From IMG/VR virus record IMGVR_UViG_3300030085_004084, positions 1,899 through 31,403 of that record: a stretch of DNA of 29,505 bases; one strand, given 5' to 3'. The translations under genes and the position numbers were made by a program. The notes beneath the pieces were generated by a model. That model made no database searches and was not told where the DNA came from. It was given only the letters and a program-made list of their open reading frames with translations. Positions 11,901 to 19,500 of the stretch are shown in pieces (position 1 is the stretch's first letter; each line of letters opens with the position of its first letter). The DNA is from a virus.

Positions 11901-14900
11901 TCGGTATTGCAACAACTAGTGTTGCTGGAGTTAGTACTGATAAACTTCCTAATGAACTTTTCGTTGTCAAGATTGATGATGTGAAGATGCAGTTCGCTGA
12001 GACAGCAGCTAAAGCAAACGCATTACCACCTGAAGTTCTTTCAATTAACTCAGTTGGCGTAGGTGCATCTCATGTTATTACATCCACCAACCAGAATGCA
12101 AAAGCTCTGGTGGCTATTGACAATATGATTCAGGCACCAGTTACTGACACGGCTATCAAAACTACTCTACATGAGGACATTTTATTCCAACAAGAATTTA
12201 GTGTTACTGGTATTACATCCTTTGCTTCTGACGACATTATCAAGATTGGTAATGAGTTTATGATTACTGAAGGTGTTGGTATTGCTGGATCTACTAGATT
12301 TAGTGTAAGAAGAGCACAACTTGGAACTGAATTAGAATCACATGGTATTGGAGCTACAATCACTAAGATTGGTGGTAACTATAACATTGTTGGAAATAAC
12401 ATTGTCTTTGCTTCTGCACCATTTGGTAACACACCACTGAGTACAACATCAGCAGCTAGCCCAGATCAAAGAGATTGGACAGGTATCACAACTAGTTCCA
12501 CTTTCCAAGGTAGAACATTCATGAGAAGGTCAGCTGTCAACTCTGTGACAGAAACCTATTCCATGAACTATGTCTTTGATGATGTTACTCATCAATTCAA
12601 TGGTATCACTAGTTCTTACACTCTGAAACAGAATGAACTCAACACAACTGGGTTCTCTACAGATAATGGTATCATCTTAGTTAATAATATCTTCCAAGTT
12701 CCAGAGGGAGCACAGGCTGGTGATGGGTCATATCAACTGGAAGAGTCCGTTGGTGTAACATCAGTCACTTTCACTGGTATCGGTATTACTAATGGTTATG
12801 ATCCAAACTCTGGAGACTTACCAGTTGGTGGAGTTATCGTTTCAGTCGGATCAAGTTCTGGATTTGGTTATCAACCACTGGTATCAGCTGGGGGAACAGT
12901 TACAGTTTCTGCAGCGGGTTCAATCACTGCTGTAAGTATTGCTAATAGTGGTTCTGGTTATAGAACTGGAATTCAAACAGTTGTAAACGTTGGGGTCCAG
13001 ACTGATGGTGAACCAAGTCTTCACTTCATTGGCACTGCAGCAATCAGTGGTGGTAACATCGTCAGTGTCGCCATTACCAATCCAGGAACTGGTTACACTG
13101 GAACTAACTTACCAGAGGTGGTGTTTGATGATCCAATGTCATATGACAATATTCCTCTCCAATATAGTTCTTCTGGACCTATTGGAGCTGGCAAGAGCGC
13201 ATATGTCAATGTTGTAGTTGGACAAGGTTCTAGTGTAATTGACTTTGAGTTCGTATACACTGGTTACGCATATGGTGAAGGTGAGATTCTGACAGTTCCA
13301 GTTGGTGGCACTGTTGGTATTCCAACTGTCTCTGGAGCATCATTTGAAGAGTTTGCACTTACCATAGATCGAATCTACTCTGATAGATTCAATGGTTGGT
13401 CAGTTGGTCAATTACAAGTTCTTGACAAGTTTGATGATCTCTTTGATGGATTCGTCAGAGATTTCAGACTCCAACTGAATTCAAATTCAGTATCGATTCA
13501 AGCAGATAGGGGTTCAAGCATCGATGTTGACCAGACACTTCTGATCTTTATCAATGATGTTCTTCAAGAACCAGGTAAAGGTTTTATCTTCAAAGGTGGT
13601 AGTACTGTTGAATTTACAGAGGCACCAAAACCTGGTGATACTTCTAAAGTTCTGTTCTACAAAGGTAGTGGAGATGTTGATGTTATCTTCACTGATGTTC
13701 TTGAAACTGTCAAGGTTGGTGACACTCTCAACATTGACAATCTCCCACCATTACAGGGGGATATCCTTGATCAAGATACTAGAACTATCGTTGGTATCAA
13801 CACTTTGGATTCTATAGAAACTAATAGTTACTTTGGTCCTGGTGTTACCAGTGACAGAAGTACTACTAGACCTGTAACTTGGTGTAAACAAACTGTTGAC
13901 AAGGTTGTCAATGGTCGTCAGGTTGGAAAAGATAGAATTCAATATGAGCCACTTGTCTATCCATGTTCCTATTTGACTCAACCTGTTGGATTTGGTTCTA
14001 CAGAAGCTTATGTTTCTACTCTGAGACCTCTGTTTGATTCAAACAATGAGAATCAAGTAAGAGACTTCCAGAAGGTCATCACAATTACATCACAGGATAA
14101 TATTGTTGGGGCTTCTGGTACAGCTACCGTATCTGTTGGTGGAACTATTTCCGCTATCACAGTAACAACGGCTGGTGTTGGATATACTGTAGCACCAACA
14201 GTCACGATTGGTTCTACGGATGGTGTTTCGACAAACGCTGTCGCGACAGCTACTCTCACAGGAGATACAGTCACATCAGTAACTGTTACAAATGGTGGTG
14301 TTGGTTATGTTACAACTATTGTCCCACCTGTTCTCTTTGAAGAACCAAGAATTAAGAAGGAGGAGATCAACGTATCTTCTTATGAGGGAGACTATGGAAC
14401 TATCATCGGATTCACAACAGCTAAGTCTGGTTCACAGGACAAGATGACATTTGACCTGTTCATTCCGTTTGATTCGTTCTTGAGAACAACAGCCTATGTT
14501 GGAACAGCGATTACAGTAAGTTCTCTTGATGTCGGTGACTTCTTTACACTTTACAACACCAACATTCAGGCTGGTGTTGCTTTGACCACTCAGGATAACG
14601 CTGGTAACACGTTATCAACAGCATCTACTTTCTCAGACGCTGTATATCAAGTACAAAGTGCATCAACTGTTCAGATGACAGTATCTGGTGTATCTACATA
14701 TGTAAGAAGAATTGAAACCAACGTAACTGATCTTGGAACCGTCAGTTTCGGTTCAACAACCACTGGTAACTTCAGTTGGGGTAAGATTATGTTTGAGGCA
14801 AGAACGAACCCTCAGGAGTTCCCATCCTACCTCTCTGATGGATATGTTGGTGTTTCTACATCTGGTGTTCTCTCTAGAAAGAATCCTCTGAAGTACATTA

Positions 14901-14917
14901 ATTATATACAAATATAA
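2915..14917 (+). CDS. Giant YHYH-domain virion/baseplate protein (VrlC-like; gp7/gpI-position protein)
   Basis: A single uninterrupted 4000-residue frame. Residues 1-225 are a helical domain. It has FIKEDFPLLVDFLEQYYVS near residue 19, FLQEFFKKLKLQLSPGFGDR near 160, and FYKTKGTDTSYKILFKALFG with the KGT at 200-202. The KGT-plus-helix segment resembles that of P2-type tail protein I, and the gene follows gp25-gp6 just as gpI follows gpW-gpJ in P2. This suggests the N-terminus supplies the gp7-like wedge core. A YHYH domain lies at about 1198-1365 (GWAYDGNPIYGPNGY from 1246). The rest is beta-rich, with several GxGY repeats (near 730-790, 908-930, 1047-1170, 3302-3405, 3746-3818), HGFxxGE...YYV repeats, and a segment SLNHTAGFAKFADYQ near 2460. 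Only about seven cysteines occur. Related giant proteins in T4-like cyanophages are often labelled VrlC. A structural role is well supported; the receptor or fibre role of the periphery is inferred. Confidence 0.9.
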   Translation: MTLDRVKFQDVVADQLPAFIKEDFPLLVDFLEQYYVSVETQGAPFDLLNNIDKYVNVEQLTGLTANAVLSEDIDTITDTISVGVAGNFTEGFPKRNGLIKIDNEIISYESKTDTSFEGCVRGFSGITTYTTDTPDRLGFQSTSIPSTHSEGAVVENLNVLFLQEFFKKLKLQLSPGFGDRKLKTDAKNFIINSDSFYKTKGTDTSYKILFKALFGETVDIIRPSQFLFRPSDASYNVTEDIVVKKDIGDPLDLKNLTLFQKSSGARGTVTNVNQVQYGGGDYYQLSIDSGYERDINTRQGTIFGTFQPNPKTKILEKIGAGATIIDVDSTVSFPTTGKLRTVDIDGNDVSIAYTGKTLTQFLNVFDVPSTIASKTDLRLDDYSYAYVGIGTDEEIRVQVTSTLKELEIKGKNYFFNKEDTVQIKSFGIEDESTLASRWLVNAKSNYEVFDVSVIDLIANKYAITTYDEHDLEQGYLVEMTDNAGNVVRADVTDVTGKTTLNIKSSAPLNLSSTYILENQLLRPNSTTYGYLNSSTANVQNTYSKFDGDVIVASNSLPNYVNEPINPYNKSLKFTGAALPNASDTIDFQTNHGFYTGDAVFYKPAIITTTTVTPNGVTLVTTTESQFENLESAVYYVKRVNSTQIKLSRSRSDIFRGVFVTFSGSVTDNEFTYYNFYNKPITPQGIYREFITPIREAGDFQTLPGYNGMFINGVELLNYKSDDTVFYGPIKSLDVTGQGSGYDIISPPRFVINDTIGSGATGTAAVEGILERIDIIDSGFDFLKTPVVRISGGNPEVEASAEVNVSPVIYEVNINTEKNGNINHETDSIGFSTFHRFKQNERIIYDTKGMRSVPGLSTNSSYYVNVVDNFNIQLHNTPADSQAGINTITFNIGEYGQGTQSLRSSERKNIVTNVIVTNSGKGYKNKKRAVVATGINTATDVISITKHGYSEGEVIQYAAGSTPIEGLSTSVDYYVRKIDNNSFSLSEVGTGATNAKYYYEHDIVTDLKSQGDGNFNYQPITVSVEGVTGITTRSGQDFQCKIQPVFRGHIDSVDLTAEGTDYGSSEILNFNRQPEFVFEGGKLAQATPVINNGQIVDIIITNPGSGYVSPPNITITGAGKFAKLTPILENGRLSKIIIVGPGVDYVAGETFLTITNPGVDALVEAEINEWNVNLFTRNFDAVGEDDGFVEENLANDSTQYCHIYTPRPLRESTYVLTTNGETFYGIADLEKAGGVEVTGGFHSPILGWAYDGNPIYGPNGYTDRSGGVVKQLKSGYNLSVNLTNRPPVGIFPEGFFVEDYQFTNEGDLDIHNGRFCVTPDFPNGTYAYFTTLETFVDASGPFKNYKRPAFPYVIGDTLHSKRNEFNYKTTSNQIDYDIQNGEWFRNTAVYNTNSKNSGYDYIFDSNKIKKQTIDVTASSLGVLSGVGIVTGGTNYQVGDELVFDNSQSSGRAAQGKVSSIEGKRVDTVSVATTQIDNIEFNKYFSLNQFIGFSSTPHNLNNLDILNIDGLSTYYKGFDGSYQIGVRSDTFITTLGIGTTGTTGLSTYFYISGALEFPFIRPNDILGIGTEKVKVLNIDEQTQRIRVLREQEGTVGSAHTNKSVLTQDSRKFTINVGSITTEKYFRVNEELYFEPTEAVGIGTTTGNGVGTVVTFRNPGVGKSTIFIDPQAIYYRNHGIKINDVVTYATNGGTSLGVWNGISTTYTSLDEYDVLYASPISKDFIGISSHKVGIGSSGYVGINTTTGLFFFTSLGTGDHHSFKTQRTDILQASVNKNVVTVSTASTHGLNLNDKVNVTIKPTGDQTVDVRYDDFNRRIVFDPITFTSGNVDTQINTVTVTNHGFRVGEKVIHTSSNPAGGLENEVMYYVIPFDTNRVRFVKHKFEVLEQEPSFVNITSQGSGGTLSRINPLVTTRKNNNLKFDLSDSSLSFLSNGVRYPAFKMRIYLDQEFNKEFVTTGKKEDKSFEVTNTGSVGIDSDANLTVEITDDVPTRLYYKFDPINLDLILENKRGIVIDDDDSAFNQINIEKSIYSGQHRLTGAGNTEFTYEVTTTPEVSVYTRSNSESSYTTNATNPFGAIADVNLTNSGNSYRRLPKISRVISGIGTDAILEAQSNTIGNILQNRFDSENIGFDYPTDETLRPVANLPEILQLESLTSFESIGITSFGRNYLLPAELVVIDGYTKKVLPEVDIRYEIGDPKVKIFNNTTGMYNVPPRIVPVKNSNGVGISSLTFDSTTKIVRLFLDQSFPTARDFPFVVGKKILVENISIGFNSTGQGYNSSDYDYNLFPVTTVFPQLGGSGAYIEYSLKDYLEVGEEPGNVVPLTNLGRVVPEEHFPLFETTLGTNDFLLGETVVNGNIEGEVEAWVSNIEQLKVSTPKEFGLGTVVRGLSSNTQAVILKKWDFDAEITTGVGATVVRGWQNNAGFLNDNLQRLPNNEYYQRFSYSLSSKVPYQEWDEVVTSLNHTAGFAKFADYQLESIESDPGGAIARPKDSNIEVIVDIIGEADLNCVYDFDLVSEGTQYVNGVLASNEIFFENKILTDYFQSVGNRVLSIDDVSYLFNSNERGEAFEPIARYDTNYIFNKIFTFAKDNVYTDERQFSIVNLIQDSTLGYTNEYSIIETYPRLGFYDYGRATDGWDLTFNPVKFEFNTYNTSTLAFSLLDGVSGIGSQALGNIVDITGKQVSVSTGTTTTVASFPTTNRAAKILTMVEATSGIASGRYDATELNIVHDGTTVSLLEYGDMQNTIDNYGSSTGLGTYHSYIDGGLVKIDFTPSVAGTMESQTSMTLISDSGTTVGLFNFDVSQINSTHTAISASGSPSATVVSTYATPYESAYHIVLVKDTTNNLYEMFEFAMIDSSSNEAFVEFGNIGPSLGQVGITSVGTAKNVTYTPNANIDVEVKMFGIQMKIFDGNSDPQEIDMNNVVLTSDNDQYRGTKLDLQTSFGLYHDGFEIFRRVFDGSSASIVDTGTTSINVPNHFFVTGEKVLYTHVGTGSSNAIGIATTSVAGVSTDKLPNELFVVKIDDVKMQFAETAAKANALPPEVLSINSVGVGASHVITSTNQNAKALVAIDNMIQAPVTDTAIKTTLHEDILFQQEFSVTGITSFASDDIIKIGNEFMITEGVGIAGSTRFSVRRAQLGTELESHGIGATITKIGGNYNIVGNNIVFASAPFGNTPLSTTSAASPDQRDWTGITTSSTFQGRTFMRRSAVNSVTETYSMNYVFDDVTHQFNGITSSYTLKQNELNTTGFSTDNGIILVNNIFQVPEGAQAGDGSYQLEESVGVTSVTFTGIGITNGYDPNSGDLPVGGVIVSVGSSSGFGYQPLVSAGGTVTVSAAGSITAVSIANSGSGYRTGIQTVVNVGVQTDGEPSLHFIGTAAISGGNIVSVAITNPGTGYTGTNLPEVVFDDPMSYDNIPLQYSSSGPIGAGKSAYVNVVVGQGSSVIDFEFVYTGYAYGEGEILTVPVGGTVGIPTVSGASFEEFALTIDRIYSDRFNGWSVGQLQVLDKFDDLFDGFVRDFRLQLNSNSVSIQADRGSSIDVDQTLLIFINDVLQEPGKGFIFKGGSTVEFTEAPKPGDTSKVLFYKGSGDVDVIFTDVLETVKVGDTLNIDNLPPLQGDILDQDTRTIVGINTLDSIETNSYFGPGVTSDRSTTRPVTWCKQTVDKVVNGRQVGKDRIQYEPLVYPCSYLTQPVGFGSTEAYVSTLRPLFDSNNENQVRDFQKVITITSQDNIVGASGTATVSVGGTISAITVTTAGVGYTVAPTVTIGSTDGVSTNAVATATLTGDTVTSVTVTNGGVGYVTTIVPPVLFEEPRIKKEEINVSSYEGDYGTIIGFTTAKSGSQDKMTFDLFIPFDSFLRTTAYVGTAITVSSLDVGDFFTLYNTNIQAGVALTTQDNAGNTLSTASTFSDAVYQVQSASTVQMTVSGVSTYVRRIETNVTDLGTVSFGSTTTGNFSWGKIMFEARTNPQEFPSYLSDGYVGVSTSGVLSRKNPLKYINYIQI
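5101..6420 (+). repeat. GxGY / HGF-type beta-repeat stretch within the giant protein
   Basis: Residues about 730-1170 of the giant protein hold divergent copies of the GxGYxxxPxVxI repeat: VTGQGSGYDIISPPRFVI, IIDSGFDFLKTPVVRISG, VTNSGKGYKNKKRAVV, DLTAEGTDYGSSEILNF, ITNPGSGYVSPPNITITG and IVGPGVDYVAGETFLTI. They are interleaved with two copies of the HGF...YYV repeat (827-880 and 942-989). Copies are similar at protein level only; I see no exact DNA repeat, so they are old or strongly diverged. Confidence 0.75.
6500..7010 (+). other. YHYH domain in the giant virion protein
   Basis: About residues 1198-1365 of the giant protein. It starts with YCHIYTPRPLRE, continues to GWAYDGNPIYGPNGYTDRSG (from residue 1246), and then FCVTPDFPNGTYAYFTT and FPYVIG. 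These are the landmarks of YHYH proteins, a family found in bacterial secreted proteins and marine phage structural proteins. Two of the protein's few cysteines (YCHIY and RFCVTP) lie here and could pair. The biochemical role of the domain is not established. Confidence 0.8.
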
Positions 14918-14933
14918 TGGTTCCTAAACTGTA

Positions 14934-14940
14934 ATAAATA
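14934..14940 (+). promoter_or_regulatory. T4-type late promoter motif ahead of gp8
   Basis: ATAAATA (within TAATAAATA, 14932-14940) lies in the 42-base gap between the giant protein and gp8, 19 bases before the gp8 ATG. It matches the T4 late core TATAAATA. This is the largest intergenic gap between genes in the cluster, which fits a new late transcription start. Confidence 0.65.
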
Positions 14941-14959
14941 ACAAAAAAGTCCAAATAAA

Positions 14960-16519
14960 ATGGCAGCGATAATCACTGATCAACTTCGTATTTTGAATGC
15001 TAGGAACTTCGTAGTTGGAGTTCAGTCGGCATCCAACTCATACTATGCATTCATTGGACTTCCCAACGCGACTGACTATCAGTCAACTTGGGATACCAAT
15101 CCTCCTTCACCGAAGGATAATCTCAATGAGTCTAATGACTATTGGGATACAATGCTTGCTATGAAGAAGATTTCTTCTAGTGATGTTAGTCAAGTAGTCA
15201 GGAAGAGCACCTGGTCATCTGGTGTCACCTATGACATGTGGAGAAATGACATCAGTAGAGATAATCCATCTCTGCCATCTGGTTCTTTTGACATCTATGA
15301 GGCTAATTATTATGTGATGAACTCTGATTTCAGAGTTTATATTTGTCTCTTCAATAATGCCAACCCTGAAAATAACTTCCAAGGTGGTCCATCTCTTGAT
15401 GAACCCACATTCACAGACTTAGAACCCAGAGCAGCTGGTTCAAGTGGTGATGGATACATCTGGAAATACCTTTATACTATCAAACCAAGTCAAGCGATCA
15501 AGTTTGACTCTACTGACTACATTCCAGTCCCAACAGATTGGTACGATGTTGGTAGTGACAACGCAGCAATGAGGCAAAACGCTTCTACAAGTGGTCAACT
15601 TAAGGTTGTAACTGTGAAGAATCGTGGTGTTGGACTGGGAACAGCCAATATCACTTATACGAGAGTACCAATTGTTGGTGACGGAACGGGTGCAGAGGCT
15701 ACTGTGGTCGTAAATAACGACTCAAAGGTCGATTCTGTCACTATTTCAGCTGGTGGTTCAGGTTATACGTTCGGAACAGTTGATCTTGTTGGTGGTGGAG
15801 TTCCAGAAGGGACTACAAAACCAGTTTTTAACGTAATCATTCCTCCAAATGGTGGTCATGGTTACGATATTTACCGTGAATTGGGTGCATACAACGTACT
15901 TACATATGCACGTTTTGAGAATGACACTGAAAACCCTGATTTTATCACTGGAAACCAGTTTGCAAGGGTTGGATTGGTCGAAAATCCACAAGCATACAGT
16001 TCATCCACCGTTTTAAACCTCGATAAGGCTAGTGCAGTCACTGCATTGAGACTTACTGGAGTTGGATACAGTTCAGCTACGTTCACAGCTGACGATTATG
16101 TGACTCAAACTGTTGGATTGGGTTCAACGGCTGTCGGTAGAGTCGTTTCTTACGATCAAACTACTGGTGTTCTCAAACTGTGGCAAGATAGAACGACAGC
16201 AGGATTCAATAGTGATGGAACTTTGAACGCAGGTCCACAATTTGGATTCAAAGCTCATAAATTTACCTCAGATATATTAGCTGGGGGAGCATTTACAATC
16301 GTAGGTGGCTCAGTCAATCTCGGGATTGACACTGTGTTTACAGGTGTAAGTACAGTAATAAATAATAGGACATATTACTTGGGTCAAAGTTTTACTTTTG
16401 GTGTCGCACAACCAGAAGTGAACAAATATTCTGGAAATACCATCTACGTTGACAACAGACCTTCTGTCACAAGGTCTTCATCCCAGAAAGAAGACGTAAA
16501 GATCATCTTGCAATTCTAA
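14960..16519 (+). CDS. gp8: Baseplate wedge subunit gp8
   Basis: gp8 is a dimeric component at the periphery of the wedge, linking gp7/gp10-type arms to the core in T4. The match rests on GDGYIWKYLYTI at residues 163-174 (T4: GDGYVWEYLFEI) and the C-terminus IYVDNRPSV...KIILQF (T4: IYMENRPPI...NILFTF). The PPNGGHGYDIYRELGA segment from residue 295 and the following NPDFITGNQFARVGL are typical of cyanophage gp8. At 519 residues it is about 185 longer than T4 gp8 (334). Much of the excess is at residues 205-290, which hold one or two beta-repeat units (ISAGGSGYTFGTVDLVGGG around 265) of the type found in the neighbouring giant proteins and in gp14. It has its own late promoter motif, and the next gene starts nine bases after the stop. 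Confidence 0.93.
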   Translation: MAAIITDQLRILNARNFVVGVQSASNSYYAFIGLPNATDYQSTWDTNPPSPKDNLNESNDYWDTMLAMKKISSSDVSQVVRKSTWSSGVTYDMWRNDISRDNPSLPSGSFDIYEANYYVMNSDFRVYICLFNNANPENNFQGGPSLDEPTFTDLEPRAAGSSGDGYIWKYLYTIKPSQAIKFDSTDYIPVPTDWYDVGSDNAAMRQNASTSGQLKVVTVKNRGVGLGTANITYTRVPIVGDGTGAEATVVVNNDSKVDSVTISAGGSGYTFGTVDLVGGGVPEGTTKPVFNVIIPPNGGHGYDIYRELGAYNVLTYARFENDTENPDFITGNQFARVGLVENPQAYSSSTVLNLDKASAVTALRLTGVGYSSATFTADDYVTQTVGLGSTAVGRVVSYDQTTGVLKLWQDRTTAGFNSDGTLNAGPQFGFKAHKFTSDILAGGAFTIVGGSVNLGIDTVFTGVSTVINNRTYYLGQSFTFGVAQPEVNKYSGNTIYVDNRPSVTRSSSQKEDVKIILQF

Positions 16520-16528
16520 TAAGAAATC

Positions 16529-19500
16529 ATGCCACAGGAAACTAACCTTAACGTTGCTCCTTATTTTGACGACTTTGATCCGCAGAGTAACTATTATAAA
16601 GTTCTGTTCAAGCCAGCGTATCCAGTCCAGGCTAGGGAGTTAAATAACCTTCAATCCATTCTTCAAAACCAAGTTGAAGACATGGGAACCCACTTCTTTA
16701 AAGAAGGGGCTAAGGTTATTCCTGGTCAGTTGACTTATCTGCCTAATTTTTATGCTATTCAGATTGAACCTGAGTTTTTAGGTGTTCCTGTATCATTATA
16801 TGTCCAACAGTTAGTTGGTAAGAAGATCACTGGTGCCACATCTGGGGTAACAGCCGAAGTTGTAACATATATCACCGATCAACAGTCTGATAGAGGTGTC
16901 TATACCCTTTATTTGGACTATCATGAGTCGTCTACCTCCGACAATGCGACTCAAACGTTGTTAGACAACGAAGTTCTCCTCACAGGAGACAATATTACCT
17001 TTGCAACGACATTTATTGCCGCTGGAGAGGGTTTTGCCAAGACATTGACCAATAATGCCAACGCTGTTGGTTCTGCTTTTGCTCTGAGTAACGGTGTTTA
17101 CTTCCTCAGAGGATTTTTCGTCGATGTTGAGGACCAAATTCTCATCCTTGACCAATATGAGAACAAACCAAATTACAGAATTGGTCTAAATGTCACTGAA
17201 ACTCTAGTTTCATCGGATGTTGACCCATCTTTGAATGATAATGCTAAAAATTTCACTAATTTCACCGCTCCTGGAGCTGATAGACTTGAAATTACTGCAT
17301 TTTTGGCGAAAAAGGCTAGAGATGACTTCAATGATCAAAATTTCGTCCAATTAGCGGAAGTTCAGAACGGTATTTTAAGAGAAACCAATACCGCGACTGA
17401 TTATAATTTCCTTGGAGACGAATTAGCAACAAGAACCTTTGATGAATCTGGTCATTACTATGTAAAAGAGTTCGTATCGACTGTCAGAGAGAGTTTAAAC
17501 AACGGATTCGGAAATAGAGGTATCTATAATCAGAATCAAACCACTACAAATGGTAAAACACCCTCTGAGGACCTCATGGTCTATAAAGTGGGACCTGGTA
17601 AAGCATATGTAAGAGGATATCCCGTTGAAACTCTTGGACCAACCTTCTTAGATGTCCCAAAAGCAAGAACAACTCGCAATATAACTGGTCAATCCGTTAA
17701 TTTTGGTTTTGGACCGTCATTCAGACTCAATAATGTCTCTGGATCTCCAACTTTGGGTTTTGATAACACAAATACCATTAGTTTGAGAAGTGAAAGAATT
17801 GGATCTGCCAGAACAGACCAACATGGTGAAGAAATTGGTATTGCTAGAGTTTATGACTTTGCTTTAGAGAGTGGTAGTTATAATACAAGTAATTTACAAC
17901 TAAATCAATGGGATCTCTCCCTATATGACGTTCAAACCTACACTAAGCTCGATATTAATGAAAATATCGATCTCACCACTCCTGTTCATGTAAAAGGTGA
18001 ATCTAGTGGAGCTGAGGGTTTCATCAGACACAATGTAAGTGCTGGAACAGCTCTTACAGTCTATGATCTTAAGGGTAATTTCAATATTGGTGAAATATTG
18101 ACTTTCAATGGTCAAACCACTAATCAAAGAACAACTATTGATGTTACCAATCACGAAATCTCAGATGTTCAGTCGGTTTACAGTATTGTTGGAACATCTG
18201 GAACATTTGTTGGTGATTTGATCCCACAGACAGCGGTTACCATTGGTATTGCTTCAATTACCAAGGGTGATGTAACTACTGGTGTTTCTACAATCACAAA
18301 TCCAACACTTTCCTTCCCAGGCATCGTCACTGTAGGAAATCTTGTTGAATATTCTGATCCAATTCTCACATTACCAACACTCCTCAAAGTAACTCAAGTT
18401 AACACCAATTCTGTTCAAGTTGTTGGTGTTGAAACTGTTACAGCTTTCGTTGATGGTGGTACACCAACCTTAGATACTACAATCACTGATTTGAGAGTAG
18501 TTGAGTCATTCCCTGCACCAAGATCAAGAAATTCAAATCTTGCCGATAATGAGTCACTGTTCTCGACATTACCAAGAAAAAATGTTGATAATGTTGATCT
18601 CACGCAATCCAATCTGATAATTAGAAGACAATTTGAGGTAACTGTTGCAGACGGATCTACTGGTTCAATTAATGCAGATGCTAACGAAGTATTCTTACCT
18701 TATGATGAAGAAAGATACTGTTTAGTGAATGATGCTGGTAATATCATACCATTGTCCGAAGATAAGTTTACCTTTGCTGCTGGAAGTATACAGATCACAC
18801 TTAATAACTTGGCAACCAATGGTTCAGCCAAATTGATCGCGACACTCCGTAAATCTTCTGTAACTCCAAAGATCAAACAGAGAAATAGAGTAGTTGAAAT
18901 TGTTATTGATAAATCATCAAATCCTGGATCTGGTGTTGGAAATACAACTCTGAATGATGGTCTTCAATATGGAACTTATCCATATGGAACAAGAGTTCAA
19001 GATAGAGACATTTCACTGAACTTACCAGATGTCGTTCAAATTTATGGTGTCTTCTTAGGTGATTCAGAAACTGATGGTTCAGATCCTGAATCGCCATCAA
19101 TGACTGTTGGTTCTATGGATGGTCCAACAAACACTACGAATGATGTTATCATTGGTGAGGAGATTATTGGTTCTATCAGTGGTGCTAGAGCCATATATGT
19201 AACAAGAAAAACAGATACTTCGATCAACTTCATTTATGAGAATAGAACATCATTCTCACCTGGTGAAGTCATTAACTTCCAAGAGTCTGGTGTAAGTGCT
19301 GTCGCTTCCAACATTGTCGTCAATAGTAGAAATGTAACTCAAGACTTTAACTTCCAGACAGGTCAGAGAAAGTCACATTATGATTATTCTAGACTTATAA
19401 GAAGACAGGATGTTCAAACTCCACAGAATAAACTGAAAGTTTATTGTTTAACTGCTTCTTATAGTTCTGGAGATACTGGTGACATCACAGTAGCCAATTC

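Noticed and set aside
14918-14959. Possible terminator in the gap before gp8 (A-rich run)
   Set aside because: There is no preceding stem-loop, and the run is A rather than T on the coding strand; the gap is better explained by the late promoter motif.
16358-16364. ATAAATA late-promoter-like motif inside gp8, 165 bases before the DUF4815 start
   Set aside because: The sequence context resembles the motif before gp8, but it is deep within coding sequence, far from the next start and encodes the ordinary VINNR segment; a chance match in AT-rich DNA is more likely.
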